From positions 1 through 64,000 of the forward strand of contig CAJXKF010000005.1 of assembly GCA_913055695.1 (NCBI GenBank): a DNA stretch of 64,000 nucleotides. Direction: 5' to 3'. Shown one piece after another: positions 34,566-43,499 of the stretch. Both the position numbers and the translations under genes were made by a program. How positions within the stretch are numbered: the stretch's first letter is position 1; each line of letters starts with the position of its first letter. The notes under the pieces were generated by a model that worked only from the letters and a program-made list of their open reading frames with translations, searched no databases and had not been told where the DNA came from. The stretch comes from an uncultured Methylophaga sp. Its GTDB lineage: Bacteria; Pseudomonadota; Gammaproteobacteria; Nitrosococcales; Methylophagaceae.

Positions 34566-35705
34566 CTACTGGCCGGGACCGGGACCGAAACCAGTCATAT
34601 CCGGCGGCATCGGTATCACATTGGAACGTTCAGTGACGATATCATCCTTAGCCCGCATCAGATTGGTACCGACAAAACCACTGACACGATAGACCCAGGG
34701 CGACAGACGCTGGTTCAGCTTTTCAACTTCTGCCCGGACTTCATCCGGTTTTTTGATGACATCCAACTCCTGAATCCCTTTCGGGGCTGGCTGGATCGCA
34801 CTGGGGTCAAACTCCGCGCTCAATGTGGTGAAATAGAAACCGTCAATGAACGAGGTTTTGGCTGTCACCACCAGACCGTCAAAGGTAGTGAATTCCGCCG
34901 TGACGACATCGGCATCACCACGTTCAAACTCTGCCACCGGTTTCACATCTTCCAGCCGCATCTGGTGCAGAGAACCGGCGATGTCATAACCCAGCTGCGG
35001 ATATTTAAAGATGGTTTTCTCACCGGACTGCGGTGTACCGAACTTGTCTTTTTCCCCCAGATTGACCAGCACAGCGGCATTGCCGTTGGGCTGGGTAATC
35101 TCAACCCGGGCAATGCGCTCACGGGCCAGGTTGATAATTTCACGGTCAATCCAGTTCAGCATGACCGGATTGATCTGCAGATAGCCCTCGGCCAGCCAGC
35201 TTTGCTGTTCACCAACACGACGCACATAAAACTGCTTGGGACCCGCTGCCATGGTGACTTGTCTCTGTTCGCCCAGGATCAGCCCTGCCACCGGTGCTTC
35301 ATCATCGAGCAGACTGACTCTCAACGACTCGCCACCCGGCACTTCAGGGTTGGGACCTTCTACGCCCAGTACGGCATAGTTTTCCGGATCACTGGTTTTG
35401 CGCTCCAGAATCTCGGCTTCAGACAAGTCGATGAGCATGCGTTTCACTTCATCGAAGTTGGCCGGGTAGTTGTAGTGACCGGGCAGATACCAGTTTTCAT
35501 CTTCACGCTGCAGTGTGAAATTACCCTCACCACTGGCAAAGCGAATCTGATTCACCGTACTCAGCTGTTCAAACAAATCCGGGAACAGCAATCCATATTC
35601 ATCTTTGTTGTCTTCCGCCCGGTAGATGGTGACCAGCATCAGCAGCACCATCAATACGGTGATGATGAACAGGACAGTCAGACTATTGCGATTTTTTATC
35701 ATCAT
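34566..35705 (-). CDS. DUF4340 membrane-anchored protein of a GldG-type ABC system
   Basis: A protein of about 379 residues with one N-terminal membrane helix (about 10-28, LTVLFIITVLMVLLMLV) and a large periplasmic part. It has DUF4340 features: INQIRFASGEGNFTLQ-like repeats and several beta-rich modules, with FERGDADVVTAEFTTFDG. A Pro/Gly-rich tail (PPDMTGFGPGPGQ) closes it. DUF4340 proteins are regularly encoded after GldG-type proteins and an ABC-2 exporter. Last gene of that operon here. The function is unknown; a role in envelope-associated transport is inferred. ATG 35705 is preferred over an outer TTG. Confidence 0.83.
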   Translation of the reverse strand: MMIKNRNSLTVLFIITVLMVLLMLVTIYRAEDNKDEYGLLFPDLFEQLSTVNQIRFASGEGNFTLQREDENWYLPGHYNYPANFDEVKRMLIDLSEAEILERKTSDPENYAVLGVEGPNPEVPGGESLRVSLLDDEAPVAGLILGEQRQVTMAAGPKQFYVRRVGEQQSWLAEGYLQINPVMLNWIDREIINLARERIARVEITQPNGNAAVLVNLGEKDKFGTPQSGEKTIFKYPQLGYDIAGSLHQMRLEDVKPVAEFERGDADVVTAEFTTFDGLVVTAKTSFIDGFYFTTLSAEFDPSAIQPAPKGIQELDVIKKPDEVRAEVEKLNQRLSPWVYRVSGFVGTNLMRAKDDIVTERSNVIPMPPDMTGFGPGPGQ

Positions 35706-35746
35706 TTTCAACCTAATTTCTGCTATCGACTTATAAGACTCATGCC

Positions 35747-37660
35747 TTACTGCTGGCTGCGGGCCTTGTTACGTTTGCGGATTCGCATCCACCCTGTAAA
35801 CACGGCGAGCAGGGCCACCAGAATGGGCACCAGGCCGATATTGAAAAACTTCAGCTGCGTATCCAGCTGGTCGATATCCTTACGCAGATTGGCCTGAACC
35901 TGGCGCAGTTGCTGTTCGGTCTTATTCGCCATCAGACGGAACTCGGCAATCTCTTTCTGCTGTTCCGGCGTCAGGATCTGCTCACCACTGCCACTGCGCT
36001 GTACCTGCATGCGGGCAATCCGCTGCTGGGTTTCTTTCAGCTTGTTCTGCAGCTCACGCTCCTTGGTACGGAAACGCTTCTCGGCTTCACGCTGCAGCGC
36101 AATGACCTTGTGGAAAGGCCGGGTAAAGCCCGCTCGTGAACGGACACTGATAAGGCCTTCGCTACCGGTCAGGTCCTCAATGCTGTTGATCAGGAAATCG
36201 ATATTATTGGAAGTGCTGAAAGCCAGCTGTTCCCCGTAAAAGTCCTGAGTCTGTACCCAGAAGCGGTCATCCAGAATATCGACATCCGCCACCGCGATAA
36301 CATCAATCTCGCCCTTGGCTTTATCCAGATGGCCGGGCATTTTCTTGATTTCACCGGTTTTATCCTTGGCACCGTCCGGGAAAGCAGTGGTTACTGCCCC
36401 CTGCACTCGAACCGCATAGGGATAGCTGAGCGTACCGGGCTCATATTTAGTGAGCAGCGCCACCGGATCGTTACGGAACTGAACCACGCGTTTGTCGACC
36501 AGCATCGCTTCATCACTGGAAGAGAACAGTGGCGTCACTTCGGTGGACTTGTCTTCAAGAATCTTGAAGTAACCGGGCGTGGCTACATTAATCCGGTTCA
36601 AGGCTGATGTAATACGCTCGTCAGCATTGAAATTGTCTTCATCCAGCGACTGCCACAATACGTAGTCAATCGGTTGGTGATCGGTTCTGGCACCGAAGTC
36701 GACCTTGGTCGCGGTTTTACGATCAGCCACTACATCAGCACTGGCACGTTCAATACCCCAGGCTTTGAACAGCTCATCCATATTGGAGCTGCGGGAGGCC
36801 AGCATCGCCGCCATCGGGTTATCCGGATTTTTTTCCGGTTCATCCAGTTCGGCGTAGGGGTCGACATAGCTCACCAGCTTGCCGCCTGCCAGTACATACT
36901 GATCAATGGCGTAGAGCGTGGTGTCTTCGAAGTCTTTCGGATGCACGACGATCAGGGCATCAATACTGGACGGGATACGGCGGATATCCTTGGGCAGCAT
37001 GGTGACATCGAACATTTCACGCAATTCGCTCATCATCGCCCAGGGCTTGGCACCATCCTTTGAAGCCACTTCGCCCTTCAGGGGATCGTATTGCTCACCA
37101 TCCACTTCCAGTGAACTGATCACACCGACCGTTTTGCGCTCCTGATTCGACAGCTTGTAAATCAGCTTGGTCAAATCGTATTCCAGCGTGTCTTCTTTTT
37201 CCGGCTGGAAGAACGGGATGGTCTCTACGCCATCCAGCAGATTGGTGCCAGCCAGACCGAAATAAAGCGGATCAGGCTCACCTTCAATCGGCACGGACTG
37301 CAACCCGTATTGCTGGGCACGCTGCTCCTGGTCAGAAAACGGCTGCGGATCCATCACGTAAAGACGAATCATGCCATTGGACGCACGCTGGTATTCCTGC
37401 AGCAGTTCCTGCACCCGCTGGGCATAAGCCTTGAGGCTGGGCAGCGCCTGCGCGGTCTTGTCGGTGTAATAGAACCGCAGCGTCACCGGTTCCTCCATCG
37501 ACTCCAGAATGTTGAGTGAACCTTCGGATAGGGTATAAAGATTATCTTCGGTCAAATCCACCCGGGCGGACTTGAAATTGCCGTTCACCACGATGTTGAA
37601 GGCAATAAACAGAATAATGGCCAGAATCAGACCGGTAGTTGATAACAGTTGTTTATTCAT
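35747..37660 (-). CDS. GldG-family ABC-type auxiliary membrane protein
   Basis: A 637-residue inner-membrane protein. N-terminal helix (about 5-25), the GldG/ABC_transp_aux domain (about 30-480; RVDLTEDNLYTLSEGSLNIL near residues 34-53, TLRFYYTDK, KLVSYVDPYAEL), a long coiled coil (about 530-600) and a C-terminal helix (about 607-625, GLVPILVALLAVFTGW) followed by basic residues. In Bacteroidetes GldG works with GldA and GldF in gliding; proteobacterial versions occur without gliding and have no settled role. It follows the ABC permease by 14 bases and is followed by the DUF4340 gene. Confidence 0.87.
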   Translation of the reverse strand: MNKQLLSTTGLILAIILFIAFNIVVNGNFKSARVDLTEDNLYTLSEGSLNILESMEEPVTLRFYYTDKTAQALPSLKAYAQRVQELLQEYQRASNGMIRLYVMDPQPFSDQEQRAQQYGLQSVPIEGEPDPLYFGLAGTNLLDGVETIPFFQPEKEDTLEYDLTKLIYKLSNQERKTVGVISSLEVDGEQYDPLKGEVASKDGAKPWAMMSELREMFDVTMLPKDIRRIPSSIDALIVVHPKDFEDTTLYAIDQYVLAGGKLVSYVDPYAELDEPEKNPDNPMAAMLASRSSNMDELFKAWGIERASADVVADRKTATKVDFGARTDHQPIDYVLWQSLDEDNFNADERITSALNRINVATPGYFKILEDKSTEVTPLFSSSDEAMLVDKRVVQFRNDPVALLTKYEPGTLSYPYAVRVQGAVTTAFPDGAKDKTGEIKKMPGHLDKAKGEIDVIAVADVDILDDRFWVQTQDFYGEQLAFSTSNNIDFLINSIEDLTGSEGLISVRSRAGFTRPFHKVIALQREAEKRFRTKERELQNKLKETQQRIARMQVQRSGSGEQILTPEQQKEIAEFRLMANKTEQQLRQVQANLRKDIDQLDTQLKFFNIGLVPILVALLAVFTGWMRIRKRNKARSQQ

Positions 37661-37674
37661 CTTCGCTTTCTCTC

Positions 37675-38415
37675 CTAGTCGGCCTTGCGCGCATTAACAA
37701 TCAGCGCATTGGCAAACAGCCAGATGGCAATCAAAGAGATGAAATAGAGCATGTCACGCAAGTCTATGACCCCTTTGCTGATGGCATCAAAATGCGTCAG
37801 AAAGCTGAATGAGCTGATGACATCCACCAGCGTCTGCGGTGCCCAGCCGGCAAAGAAGTCGATAACAATACCGAAACCGGCCAGCACGAATATCAGGCTG
37901 ACGACCAGACTGATGACAAAGGCAATAACCTGATTCTTGGTGATCGCAGAGATACAGGAGCCAATCGCCAGAAAACCACCGGCCATCAGCAGACTGCCAA
38001 GGAAGCTCGCCACAATCACGCCGTTATCGGGGTTACCCAGATAATTCACCGTGATCCACAGCGGGAAGTTGAGCAGCAGTGCCAGTCCGGTAAAGGCCCA
38101 GGCGGCCAGGAACTTACCCAGTACCGCTTCAAACACCGACACCGGCAGTGTCATCAGCAGTTCGATCGATCCGCTTTTGCGTTCCTCGGCCCACAGGCGC
38201 ATCGAGATCGCCGGGATCAGCAGGATATACAGCCAGGGATGCAGTGAGAAGAAAGGATACAAATCGGCTTCGCCGCGTTCGAAAAAGTTACCGACATAGA
38301 AAGTCGAGAAACCGGTCAGTAACAGAAAAATGATAATAAAGACGTAAGCCACCGGCGTCGCGAAGTAGCCGTTGAACTCACGCTTCATAATGAACCAGAT
38401 GTTTTGCATATTCAT
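37675..38415 (-). CDS. ABC-2 type permease (GldF-like)
   Basis: A 246-residue inner-membrane protein with six predicted helices. Typical ABC-2 features are IWFIMKREFNGYFATPVAYVF at the start, MRLWAEERKSGSIELLMTLP (the conserved cytoplasmic loop) and a C-terminal helix ending WLFANALIVNARK. It is encoded between the ATPase (1-base overlap at 38415) and the GldG-like gene, so it forms the membrane channel of this putative exporter. Substrate unknown. Confidence 0.88.
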   Translation of the reverse strand: MNMQNIWFIMKREFNGYFATPVAYVFIIIFLLLTGFSTFYVGNFFERGEADLYPFFSLHPWLYILLIPAISMRLWAEERKSGSIELLMTLPVSVFEAVLGKFLAAWAFTGLALLLNFPLWITVNYLGNPDNGVIVASFLGSLLMAGGFLAIGSCISAITKNQVIAFVISLVVSLIFVLAGFGIVIDFFAGWAPQTLVDVISSFSFLTHFDAISKGVIDLRDMLYFISLIAIWLFANALIVNARKAD

Positions 38416-39365
38416 TACTTGCTTGACTCCGCGTTAGGCAGGGTAATACTGCGGAAAACCTCATCCAGCCGGCCGTTCTCGGCATGCAGGGCATCGATGT
38501 CCCAGCCATTGCCGCGGATTTTTTCCGACAGCTCAGCGGTGATCTGACGACCGTCCTGCGGGAAGACGCGGAAGCCGGCTTCGCCACTGAGTTTTTCCAC
38601 ATTGGCAACAAATTCCAGCGAACTGAGGAAGTTTTCAAAGGCCTGTTGCTCGATATTCGCCACATTGACGCAGACCGCATTGAAGTAGCGCGATTTGGAC
38701 TCGAGCTGCTGCGGTGTACCGTCGAATTTGATCTTGCCGTTGGCAATCACCACGTTGCGGTTACACAGGGCGTGGACTTCTTCCAGGATGTGCGTGGAGA
38801 TGATAATGGCCTTGTCTTCCGCCATTTCGTTGATAAGCGTACGAACTTCATGTTTCTGATTCGGGTCCAGACCATCGGTCGGTTCGTCAAGAATCAGAAC
38901 CGGGGGATTATGCAGAATGGACTGGGCCAGACCGACACGGCGTTTATAGCCTTTGGATAAAGTCTCGATGGGCTGGAACATCACATTGGTGATACGGGCG
39001 CGTTCAGCAGCCAGTCCCACTGCCCGTTTCTTGTCAGCGCCTTTGAGACCACGGATTTCGGCAATGAAGTGCAGAAAACTGTCCGGCGTCATATCGGCAT
39101 AGGCTGGCGCCCCTTCCGGCAGGTAGCCCAAGTGGGCTTTGACCGAAATCGGGTCTTTCAACACATCGTAGCCACAAACTCTGACCGTACCCCTGGTCGG
39201 CGCCAGAAAGCCGGTAATCATTTTCATTGTGGTGGATTTCCCGGCCCCGTTTGGTCCAAGAAACCCCAGAACTTCGCCTTTGCTGACGGAAAATGACACG
39301 CCATCAACGGCCTTAATCGCGCCAAAGTGTTTGGCCAGATCATCGATCTCGATTCTCAATGTCAT
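38415..39365 (-). CDS. ABC transporter ATPase (GldA/NosF-like)
   Basis: A 316-residue ATP-binding subunit. Walker A is GPNGAGKSTTMKM, the signature is LSKGYKRRVGLAQS, Walker B is PVLILDEPTDGLDPNQ, and the H-loop is IISTHILEE. A C-terminal extension (about 225-316) is typical of exporters with ABC-2 permeases. First gene of the four-gene operon ATPase-permease-GldG-DUF4340, with tight or overlapping junctions. It is divergent from the DUF2333 gene 158 bases away. Confidence 0.92.
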   Translation of the reverse strand: MTLRIEIDDLAKHFGAIKAVDGVSFSVSKGEVLGFLGPNGAGKSTTMKMITGFLAPTRGTVRVCGYDVLKDPISVKAHLGYLPEGAPAYADMTPDSFLHFIAEIRGLKGADKKRAVGLAAERARITNVMFQPIETLSKGYKRRVGLAQSILHNPPVLILDEPTDGLDPNQKHEVRTLINEMAEDKAIIISTHILEEVHALCNRNVVIANGKIKFDGTPQQLESKSRYFNAVCVNVANIEQQAFENFLSSLEFVANVEKLSGEAGFRVFPQDGRQITAELSEKIRGNGWDIDALHAENGRLDEVFRSITLPNAESSK

Positions 39366-39523
39366 ACCTAAAGCGTCCCCCGCTTCTGAAACATTTTTGC
39401 AAACCCGACATATTCTGGTGTCTGCCAGCCTAAGTCAAGTTTGAATTCGGCCTGAACAAACCCCATTGTTTTAACCTGTGTTAACGCATAAGCTGATTCC
39501 GACCACATCAAAAAGAGTTTGCT

Positions 39524-40588
39524 ATGGCCCTGAAAAGCTTGACCCAAAAAATCCGTGATCTCGGCTGGACTGTCAGCGACAGCTTTGCCGATGCCACGAC
39601 CCGCAGACAGATCCTCAAAGCCGGCGCTGTCGTTATCGGCACCATCGCTATGATCATGCTGCTGTTGATGTTCTGGTGGAACATGTCGCCCGCCCCTTTC
39701 AACCCGGTTGAGCACGCCCGCCAGACAGCCAAGCTGCAGGGACAGGCCATGGTGACCGGTTACACCTCAACCGAGACCACCATCGAGCTGGCCCAGATCA
39801 TGCTGGATAAACCGGGGGGCTACCTCTCAAACGACGTCATGCCGCCATCCGTGTGGATGGACAATATTCCCAACTGGGAGTTCGGCGTGCTGGTACAAAT
39901 CCGGGATTTCACCCGCGCCCTGCGTAATGACATCAGCCGCAGCCAATCGCAATCCCGCGAAGATCCTGATCTGATTGAAGCTGAGCCGCAGTTCAACTTC
40001 AATTCCGAATCCTGGCTGTTTCCTCCCAGCGAGCGCGAATATCGCACGGCCATCAAAGCCCTCAAATCCTACCGGGCCAGACTGAGCAGTAGCGGTAATG
40101 AGGAGGCCCAGTTCTTTGCCCGGGCCGATAATCTGGCTGCCTGGCTTGCCATTGTCGAAAAGCGTCTGGGCAGTCTGTCTCAGCGTTTGAGCGCCAGTGT
40201 GGGCCAGATCAGAGTTAATACCGACCTTGCCGGTGAGCCCGACGCCATGCAGTCGACACCGACCGCCGAAGTGGTAGTCAGTAAAACGCCGTGGTATGAA
40301 ATCGATGATGTGTTTTACCAAGCCCGGGGCACGACTTATGCCCTGATTCACCTGCTGAAAGCGGTGGAGCATGACTTTGCTGATATTCTTCGAAAGAAAA
40401 ATGCGCTGGTCAGTCTGCGTCAAATCATCCGTGAACTGGAGGCCACGCAAGCCACTGTCTGGAGCCCGGTGATTCTCAATGGCAGTGGTTTCGGTCTGTT
40501 TGCCAATCACTCTCTGGTGATGGCCTCCTATATTTCCCGGGCCAATGCCGCCATCATCGACCTCAGAGCGTTGATGAGTCAGGGCTGA
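39524..40588 (+). CDS. DUF2333 family protein
   Basis: A 354-residue protein with one N-terminal membrane helix (about 36-56, AGAVVIGTIAMIMLLLMFWW) after a basic cytoplasmic stretch, and the rest likely periplasmic and helical. Matches DUF2333 in architecture: the GYTSTETTIELAQIMLDKPGG and MPPSVWMDNIPNWEFGVL regions, then paired long helices. Function unknown. Divergent from the ABC exporter operon, which may share its promoter region. Confidence 0.8.
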   Translation: MALKSLTQKIRDLGWTVSDSFADATTRRQILKAGAVVIGTIAMIMLLLMFWWNMSPAPFNPVEHARQTAKLQGQAMVTGYTSTETTIELAQIMLDKPGGYLSNDVMPPSVWMDNIPNWEFGVLVQIRDFTRALRNDISRSQSQSREDPDLIEAEPQFNFNSESWLFPPSEREYRTAIKALKSYRARLSSSGNEEAQFFARADNLAAWLAIVEKRLGSLSQRLSASVGQIRVNTDLAGEPDAMQSTPTAEVVVSKTPWYEIDDVFYQARGTTYALIHLLKAVEHDFADILRKKNALVSLRQIIRELEATQATVWSPVILNGSGFGLFANHSLVMASYISRANAAIIDLRALMSQG

Positions 40589-40617
40589 TGACATATTAGA
40601 ACTTGCTTAAATTGACT

Positions 40618-40643
40618 GATTTGCCCCAGTCTGTGGGCAAATC
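40618..40643 (+). terminator. Hairpin downstream of the DUF2333 gene
   Basis: Perfect 9-base stem GATTTGCCC / GGGCAAATC with an 8-base loop, 30 bases after the DUF2333 stop. It is followed by a T-poor stretch (ACCTATTTT), so it is a weak terminator or a processing hairpin. Confidence 0.5.
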
Positions 40644-40732
40644 ACCTATTTTAAACAGGGGTTTTCTTCCTAATATTGAATGATGACGGGCTGATTAATC
40701 AGTCACTTGATTCAGATTAGATGGAGGACACC

Positions 40733-41115
40733 ATGTCACGAGCTCATATCAAAGCCGTTGCCCTGTCAGCGATGCTGCTCCTGCCTTTCGCAGTGACAGC
40801 CGAAGACACACCCTACACAGTCACTCACGGCCATGAACTCGATGCACAAAGCTATCAAGGCTTTAACTGGTGTAGCCGCTGTCATGGCACCTATGCACAG
40901 GCATGGTCGGACCCAACCAGGCTGAGAGCCTGAATGTCATCAGTAAAGAAGAATTTTTCAGCGTAGTTGAAAATGGTAAGACCGCTACCATCGGCAGCAT
41001 GCCGGCATGGGCATCCAACCTGCAGGTAATGGCAGGCCTAGAGCAGCTTTATCGCTATCTGAAAGCTCGTGCCGATGGCGCCATTACTGAGGTTAAACCC
41101 AGAAAAGCCAAGTAA
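40733..41115 (+). pseudogene. c-type cytochrome, broken by a one-base frameshift
   Basis: The first frame (40733-40933) has a signal peptide (VALSAMLLLPFAVTAED) and the haem motif WCSRCHG, then reads off after AQ into a stop. A second frame (40903-41115) continues with MVGPNQAESLN, GSMPAW (axial Met) and a helical end LYRYLKARADGAI. Adding one base after position 40900 would restore AQGMVGPN, the expected continuation, giving an about 128-residue monohaem cytochrome. The spacing of haem Cys pair, Gly-Met-Val-Gly-Pro and late Met resembles the small cytochromes linked to methanol metabolism. It is either a true disruption or a base-calling error; no homopolymer lies at the site. Confidence 0.82.
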
Positions 41116-41121
41116 ATAAAA

Positions 41122-41150
41122 AAACGGGCTGCGACCACGGCAGCCCGTTT
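41122..41150 (-). terminator. Terminator of the tungstate-binding protein gene
   Basis: Perfect stem AAACGGGCTGC / GCAGCCCGTTT with a 7-base loop. On the minus strand it runs into a T tract, 10 bases after that gene's stop. It may also serve the cytochrome on the plus strand. Confidence 0.8.
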
Positions 41151-41159
41151 GATGATTAA

Positions 41160-41966
41160 TTACTCACTGATTGCATCGGGGTGGAACAGTTGCTGTTCAT
41201 GCATGCGGAAATCGCGAATAATTTTCTGACCTTCAGGCCCGGCGACAAAATCAATATATTTTTTGGCCAGATCATAATTCACATGATCATGTTTCGCCGG
41301 ATTTACCGCCATGATGTGATAAGGGTTGAACATGACCTCATCCCCTTCAAACAGGACTTTCAGATCCATCTTTTCGGCATAGGCAATCTGCGTTCCACGG
41401 TCTGTCAGTGCATAAGCCTGCTTTTCATCAGCGATTTTGAGCACCGCCCCCATGCCTTGCCCGGCGGCGATGTGCCAGCTGCCAGACGGTTCAATTCCGG
41501 CGTTTTCCCACAGCGCTTTTTCTTTTTTATGGGTGCCGGAATCATCACCGCGCGAGACGAACCCGGCTTTGGCATTGGCAATGCGGATAAAGGCGCCGGC
41601 GGCATTTTCAGCCTGAGCAATATTGGCCGGGTCCGATGCGGGGCCGACAATTACAAAGTCGTTATGCATCACTGCCGTGCGATCAGTAAAATCACCGGCC
41701 TGCATATACCTGAGTTCGGCCTCGGGGGCATGCACAAATACGATATCGACATCGCCGTTACTACCGATTTTCAGCGCTTTACCGGTGCCCACCGCAATTA
41801 CATCCACCTGGACGTTATATTTTTTTTCAAAAGCCGGATTCAATACGGCCAATAAGCCCGAGTTATCGGTACTGGTTGTCGTCGACATCTTTAAATGCTC
41901 GACAGCCAGTGCTGTACTGCTCAGCAATGCCAGCAGTGCGAATCCTAAGCATTGTCTTAATTTCAT
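41160..41966 (-). CDS. tupA: TupA-like tungstate/oxyanion periplasmic binding protein
   Basis: A 268-residue periplasmic binding protein. Signal peptide CLGFALLALLSSTALAVE; the mature start has STTTSTDNSGLL, the anion-binding signature of the TupA/WtpA-type tungstate binders. Others are DIVFVHAPEAE, HNDFVIVGP, FVSRGDDSGTHKKE and LTDRGT. GGAG lies close before the ATG. Tungstate (or molybdate) is inferred from the motif and from the neighbouring moa genes and ModE-like regulator. Unlike usual tup loci, no TupB permease or TupC ATPase adjoins it; an outer-membrane porin does, 75 bases upstream on the same strand. Confidence 0.85.
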   Translation of the reverse strand: MKLRQCLGFALLALLSSTALAVEHLKMSTTTSTDNSGLLAVLNPAFEKKYNVQVDVIAVGTGKALKIGSNGDVDIVFVHAPEAELRYMQAGDFTDRTAVMHNDFVIVGPASDPANIAQAENAAGAFIRIANAKAGFVSRGDDSGTHKKEKALWENAGIEPSGSWHIAAGQGMGAVLKIADEKQAYALTDRGTQIAYAEKMDLKVLFEGDEVMFNPYHIMAVNPAKHDHVNYDLAKKYIDFVAGPEGQKIIRDFRMHEQQLFHPDAISE

Positions 41967-42041
41967 ATCAGTCTCCTTTCTCCTTTCTCATTCCTCATCA
42001 GATAGCTACTGTTTTAACAACTAATCAAGATCTATCTGTGA

Positions 42042-43376
42042 CTAGAATGCCCACTGACTGCGCAACTGGAATACGCTCGGCTCGTCACTGTCATTAGCCC
42101 CGCCTTTGACATCGAGCACATCGACATAATTGGCAGTAAAGCGCAGTGTCGGTGTCGGGTACCAGTTCATACCGAGCGTGACTGAATCAGCCTCACCGCC
42201 GTCGATATCGGCATCACTCAGATCCAGGGTGCTGAAACGCAGCGCCAGTTCCCAGGCACCGATACCGCCTTCCCCGACATTGGCTTTGGGCGTAATACCG
42301 CCGAACTTGCCGTTTTTATAATTGCGCGATTCACCGGTCAGAAAATAACCTGCCTGGGCATACCAGCCGTCGAAATCAAGATTGCTACCGCTATCGCGTT
42401 TGACTGAGGTGCTAATGTATTCAGCCTGCGCTGAGAATGGTCCCTGTACGGTGGCGATTTCAGCACCGGCTTTGAGGACATCATTCACGCCCGCTATTGA
42501 GCCGGTATCAACAATATTCACGCCGGCAATATGGGTCTCCGGTTGCTGGCGGAAACGTGCCGAGTTTGCGCCACCGGTTTCGCGATAATTCAGACCCAGT
42601 CCCAAGTGGATGACCTGTGCCTGTTGATTGATTGGAGCCCAGGTCAGGCGGCTACCGGCGCCCCAGCCTTCATCATCTTCGCCGCCTTCACTGCTGACGG
42701 TATCACCGAACAGCCCCCCGGCCAGAGTCCAGTGCTGATGACTGGTAGTCGCCATGACACCGATATGGCGGCCGGCCGCAAAGGCCGATGGCAAAGCCCG
42801 CTCGGTAAAACTGATGAACTTGGAACTGGTCTGCTCCTGCAGGCTGAATGGGTCTTTGAAATTACCGGCCTGTATTTCAAGATTATCAAAGCCGTTGTAG
42901 CTCAGATACGCATCCTTAATGCCGCTGGCGCCGTCATCAACAAAGTCATATTGCAGCTTGTAGCCCCAGTCATAATACATCGTACCCTGCAGATACAGAC
43001 GGGCACGGCGGATTTCGGTGCCATCGCCCATTTCAGGGTCGCCGCCATAAGCTGCGGCATCAGCCTGAACCCGGCCACCCAGTCTGGTTTCAAACTTGCC
43101 GTCGCGGCTTTTAACTTTGAGCCCGCCATTGGTAGTCACCTCGACATCAGAGGGTTTAGTCGCCTCAGCCAGTTTTTCTTCCACTTCAGCTTTGTCTGCG
43201 GCTGCCTGCGTCTGGTTCTGTTTCAGCTCAGCCATCAGGCGCTGGTATTGCGCATCAGTAACGGTGCCATTCTCATGCAGCATGTTAATCAGGCTCTCGA
43301 TTTCAGAGCCGGCATAGCCAGGCATCGACGTGACCAGACCGATGCCAGCCAGCAATATGGTGGTTTTTAATTTCAT
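42042..43376 (-). CDS. Outer-membrane porin, OprP/OprO-type
   Basis: A 444-residue outer-membrane porin. Signal peptide ILLAGIGLVTSMPGYAG, then a coiled-coil segment (about 25-75) as in OprP-type trimer porins, then a 16-strand-type beta barrel with RVQADAAAYGG, RRARLYLQGTMYYDWGYK and a C-terminal Phe (RSQWAF), the outer-membrane sorting residue. OprP/OprO relatives conduct phosphate or polyphosphate; here the linked TupA-like protein and regulator suggest another oxyanion. Its GAGGAG ribosome site is strong. Divergent from the ModE-like regulator, sharing a 123-base region. Confidence 0.87.
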   Translation of the reverse strand: MKLKTTILLAGIGLVTSMPGYAGSEIESLINMLHENGTVTDAQYQRLMAELKQNQTQAAADKAEVEEKLAEATKPSDVEVTTNGGLKVKSRDGKFETRLGGRVQADAAAYGGDPEMGDGTEIRRARLYLQGTMYYDWGYKLQYDFVDDGASGIKDAYLSYNGFDNLEIQAGNFKDPFSLQEQTSSKFISFTERALPSAFAAGRHIGVMATTSHQHWTLAGGLFGDTVSSEGGEDDEGWGAGSRLTWAPINQQAQVIHLGLGLNYRETGGANSARFRQQPETHIAGVNIVDTGSIAGVNDVLKAGAEIATVQGPFSAQAEYISTSVKRDSGSNLDFDGWYAQAGYFLTGESRNYKNGKFGGITPKANVGEGGIGAWELALRFSTLDLSDADIDGGEADSVTLGMNWYPTPTLRFTANYVDVLDVKGGANDSDEPSVFQLRSQWAF

Positions 43377-43499
43377 TTTCTCCTCCGCGCGCTTTATAAG
43401 AAGTCTTTATCAATATGATTTTACAAGCATATATAATCACCAGAATACGAGTATAATCGCTGAATCACCCCACAAAAATATGAAGCAATAAACATAAAT

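Noticed and set aside
34965-35897. 310-codon plus-strand frame opposite the DUF4340 gene
   Set aside because: Composition rich in His, Gln, Phe and Leu is typical of an antisense shadow, and the minus-strand gene is a clear family member.
42531-43370. 279-codon frame opposite the porin gene
   Set aside because: Antisense shadow of a well-supported porin.
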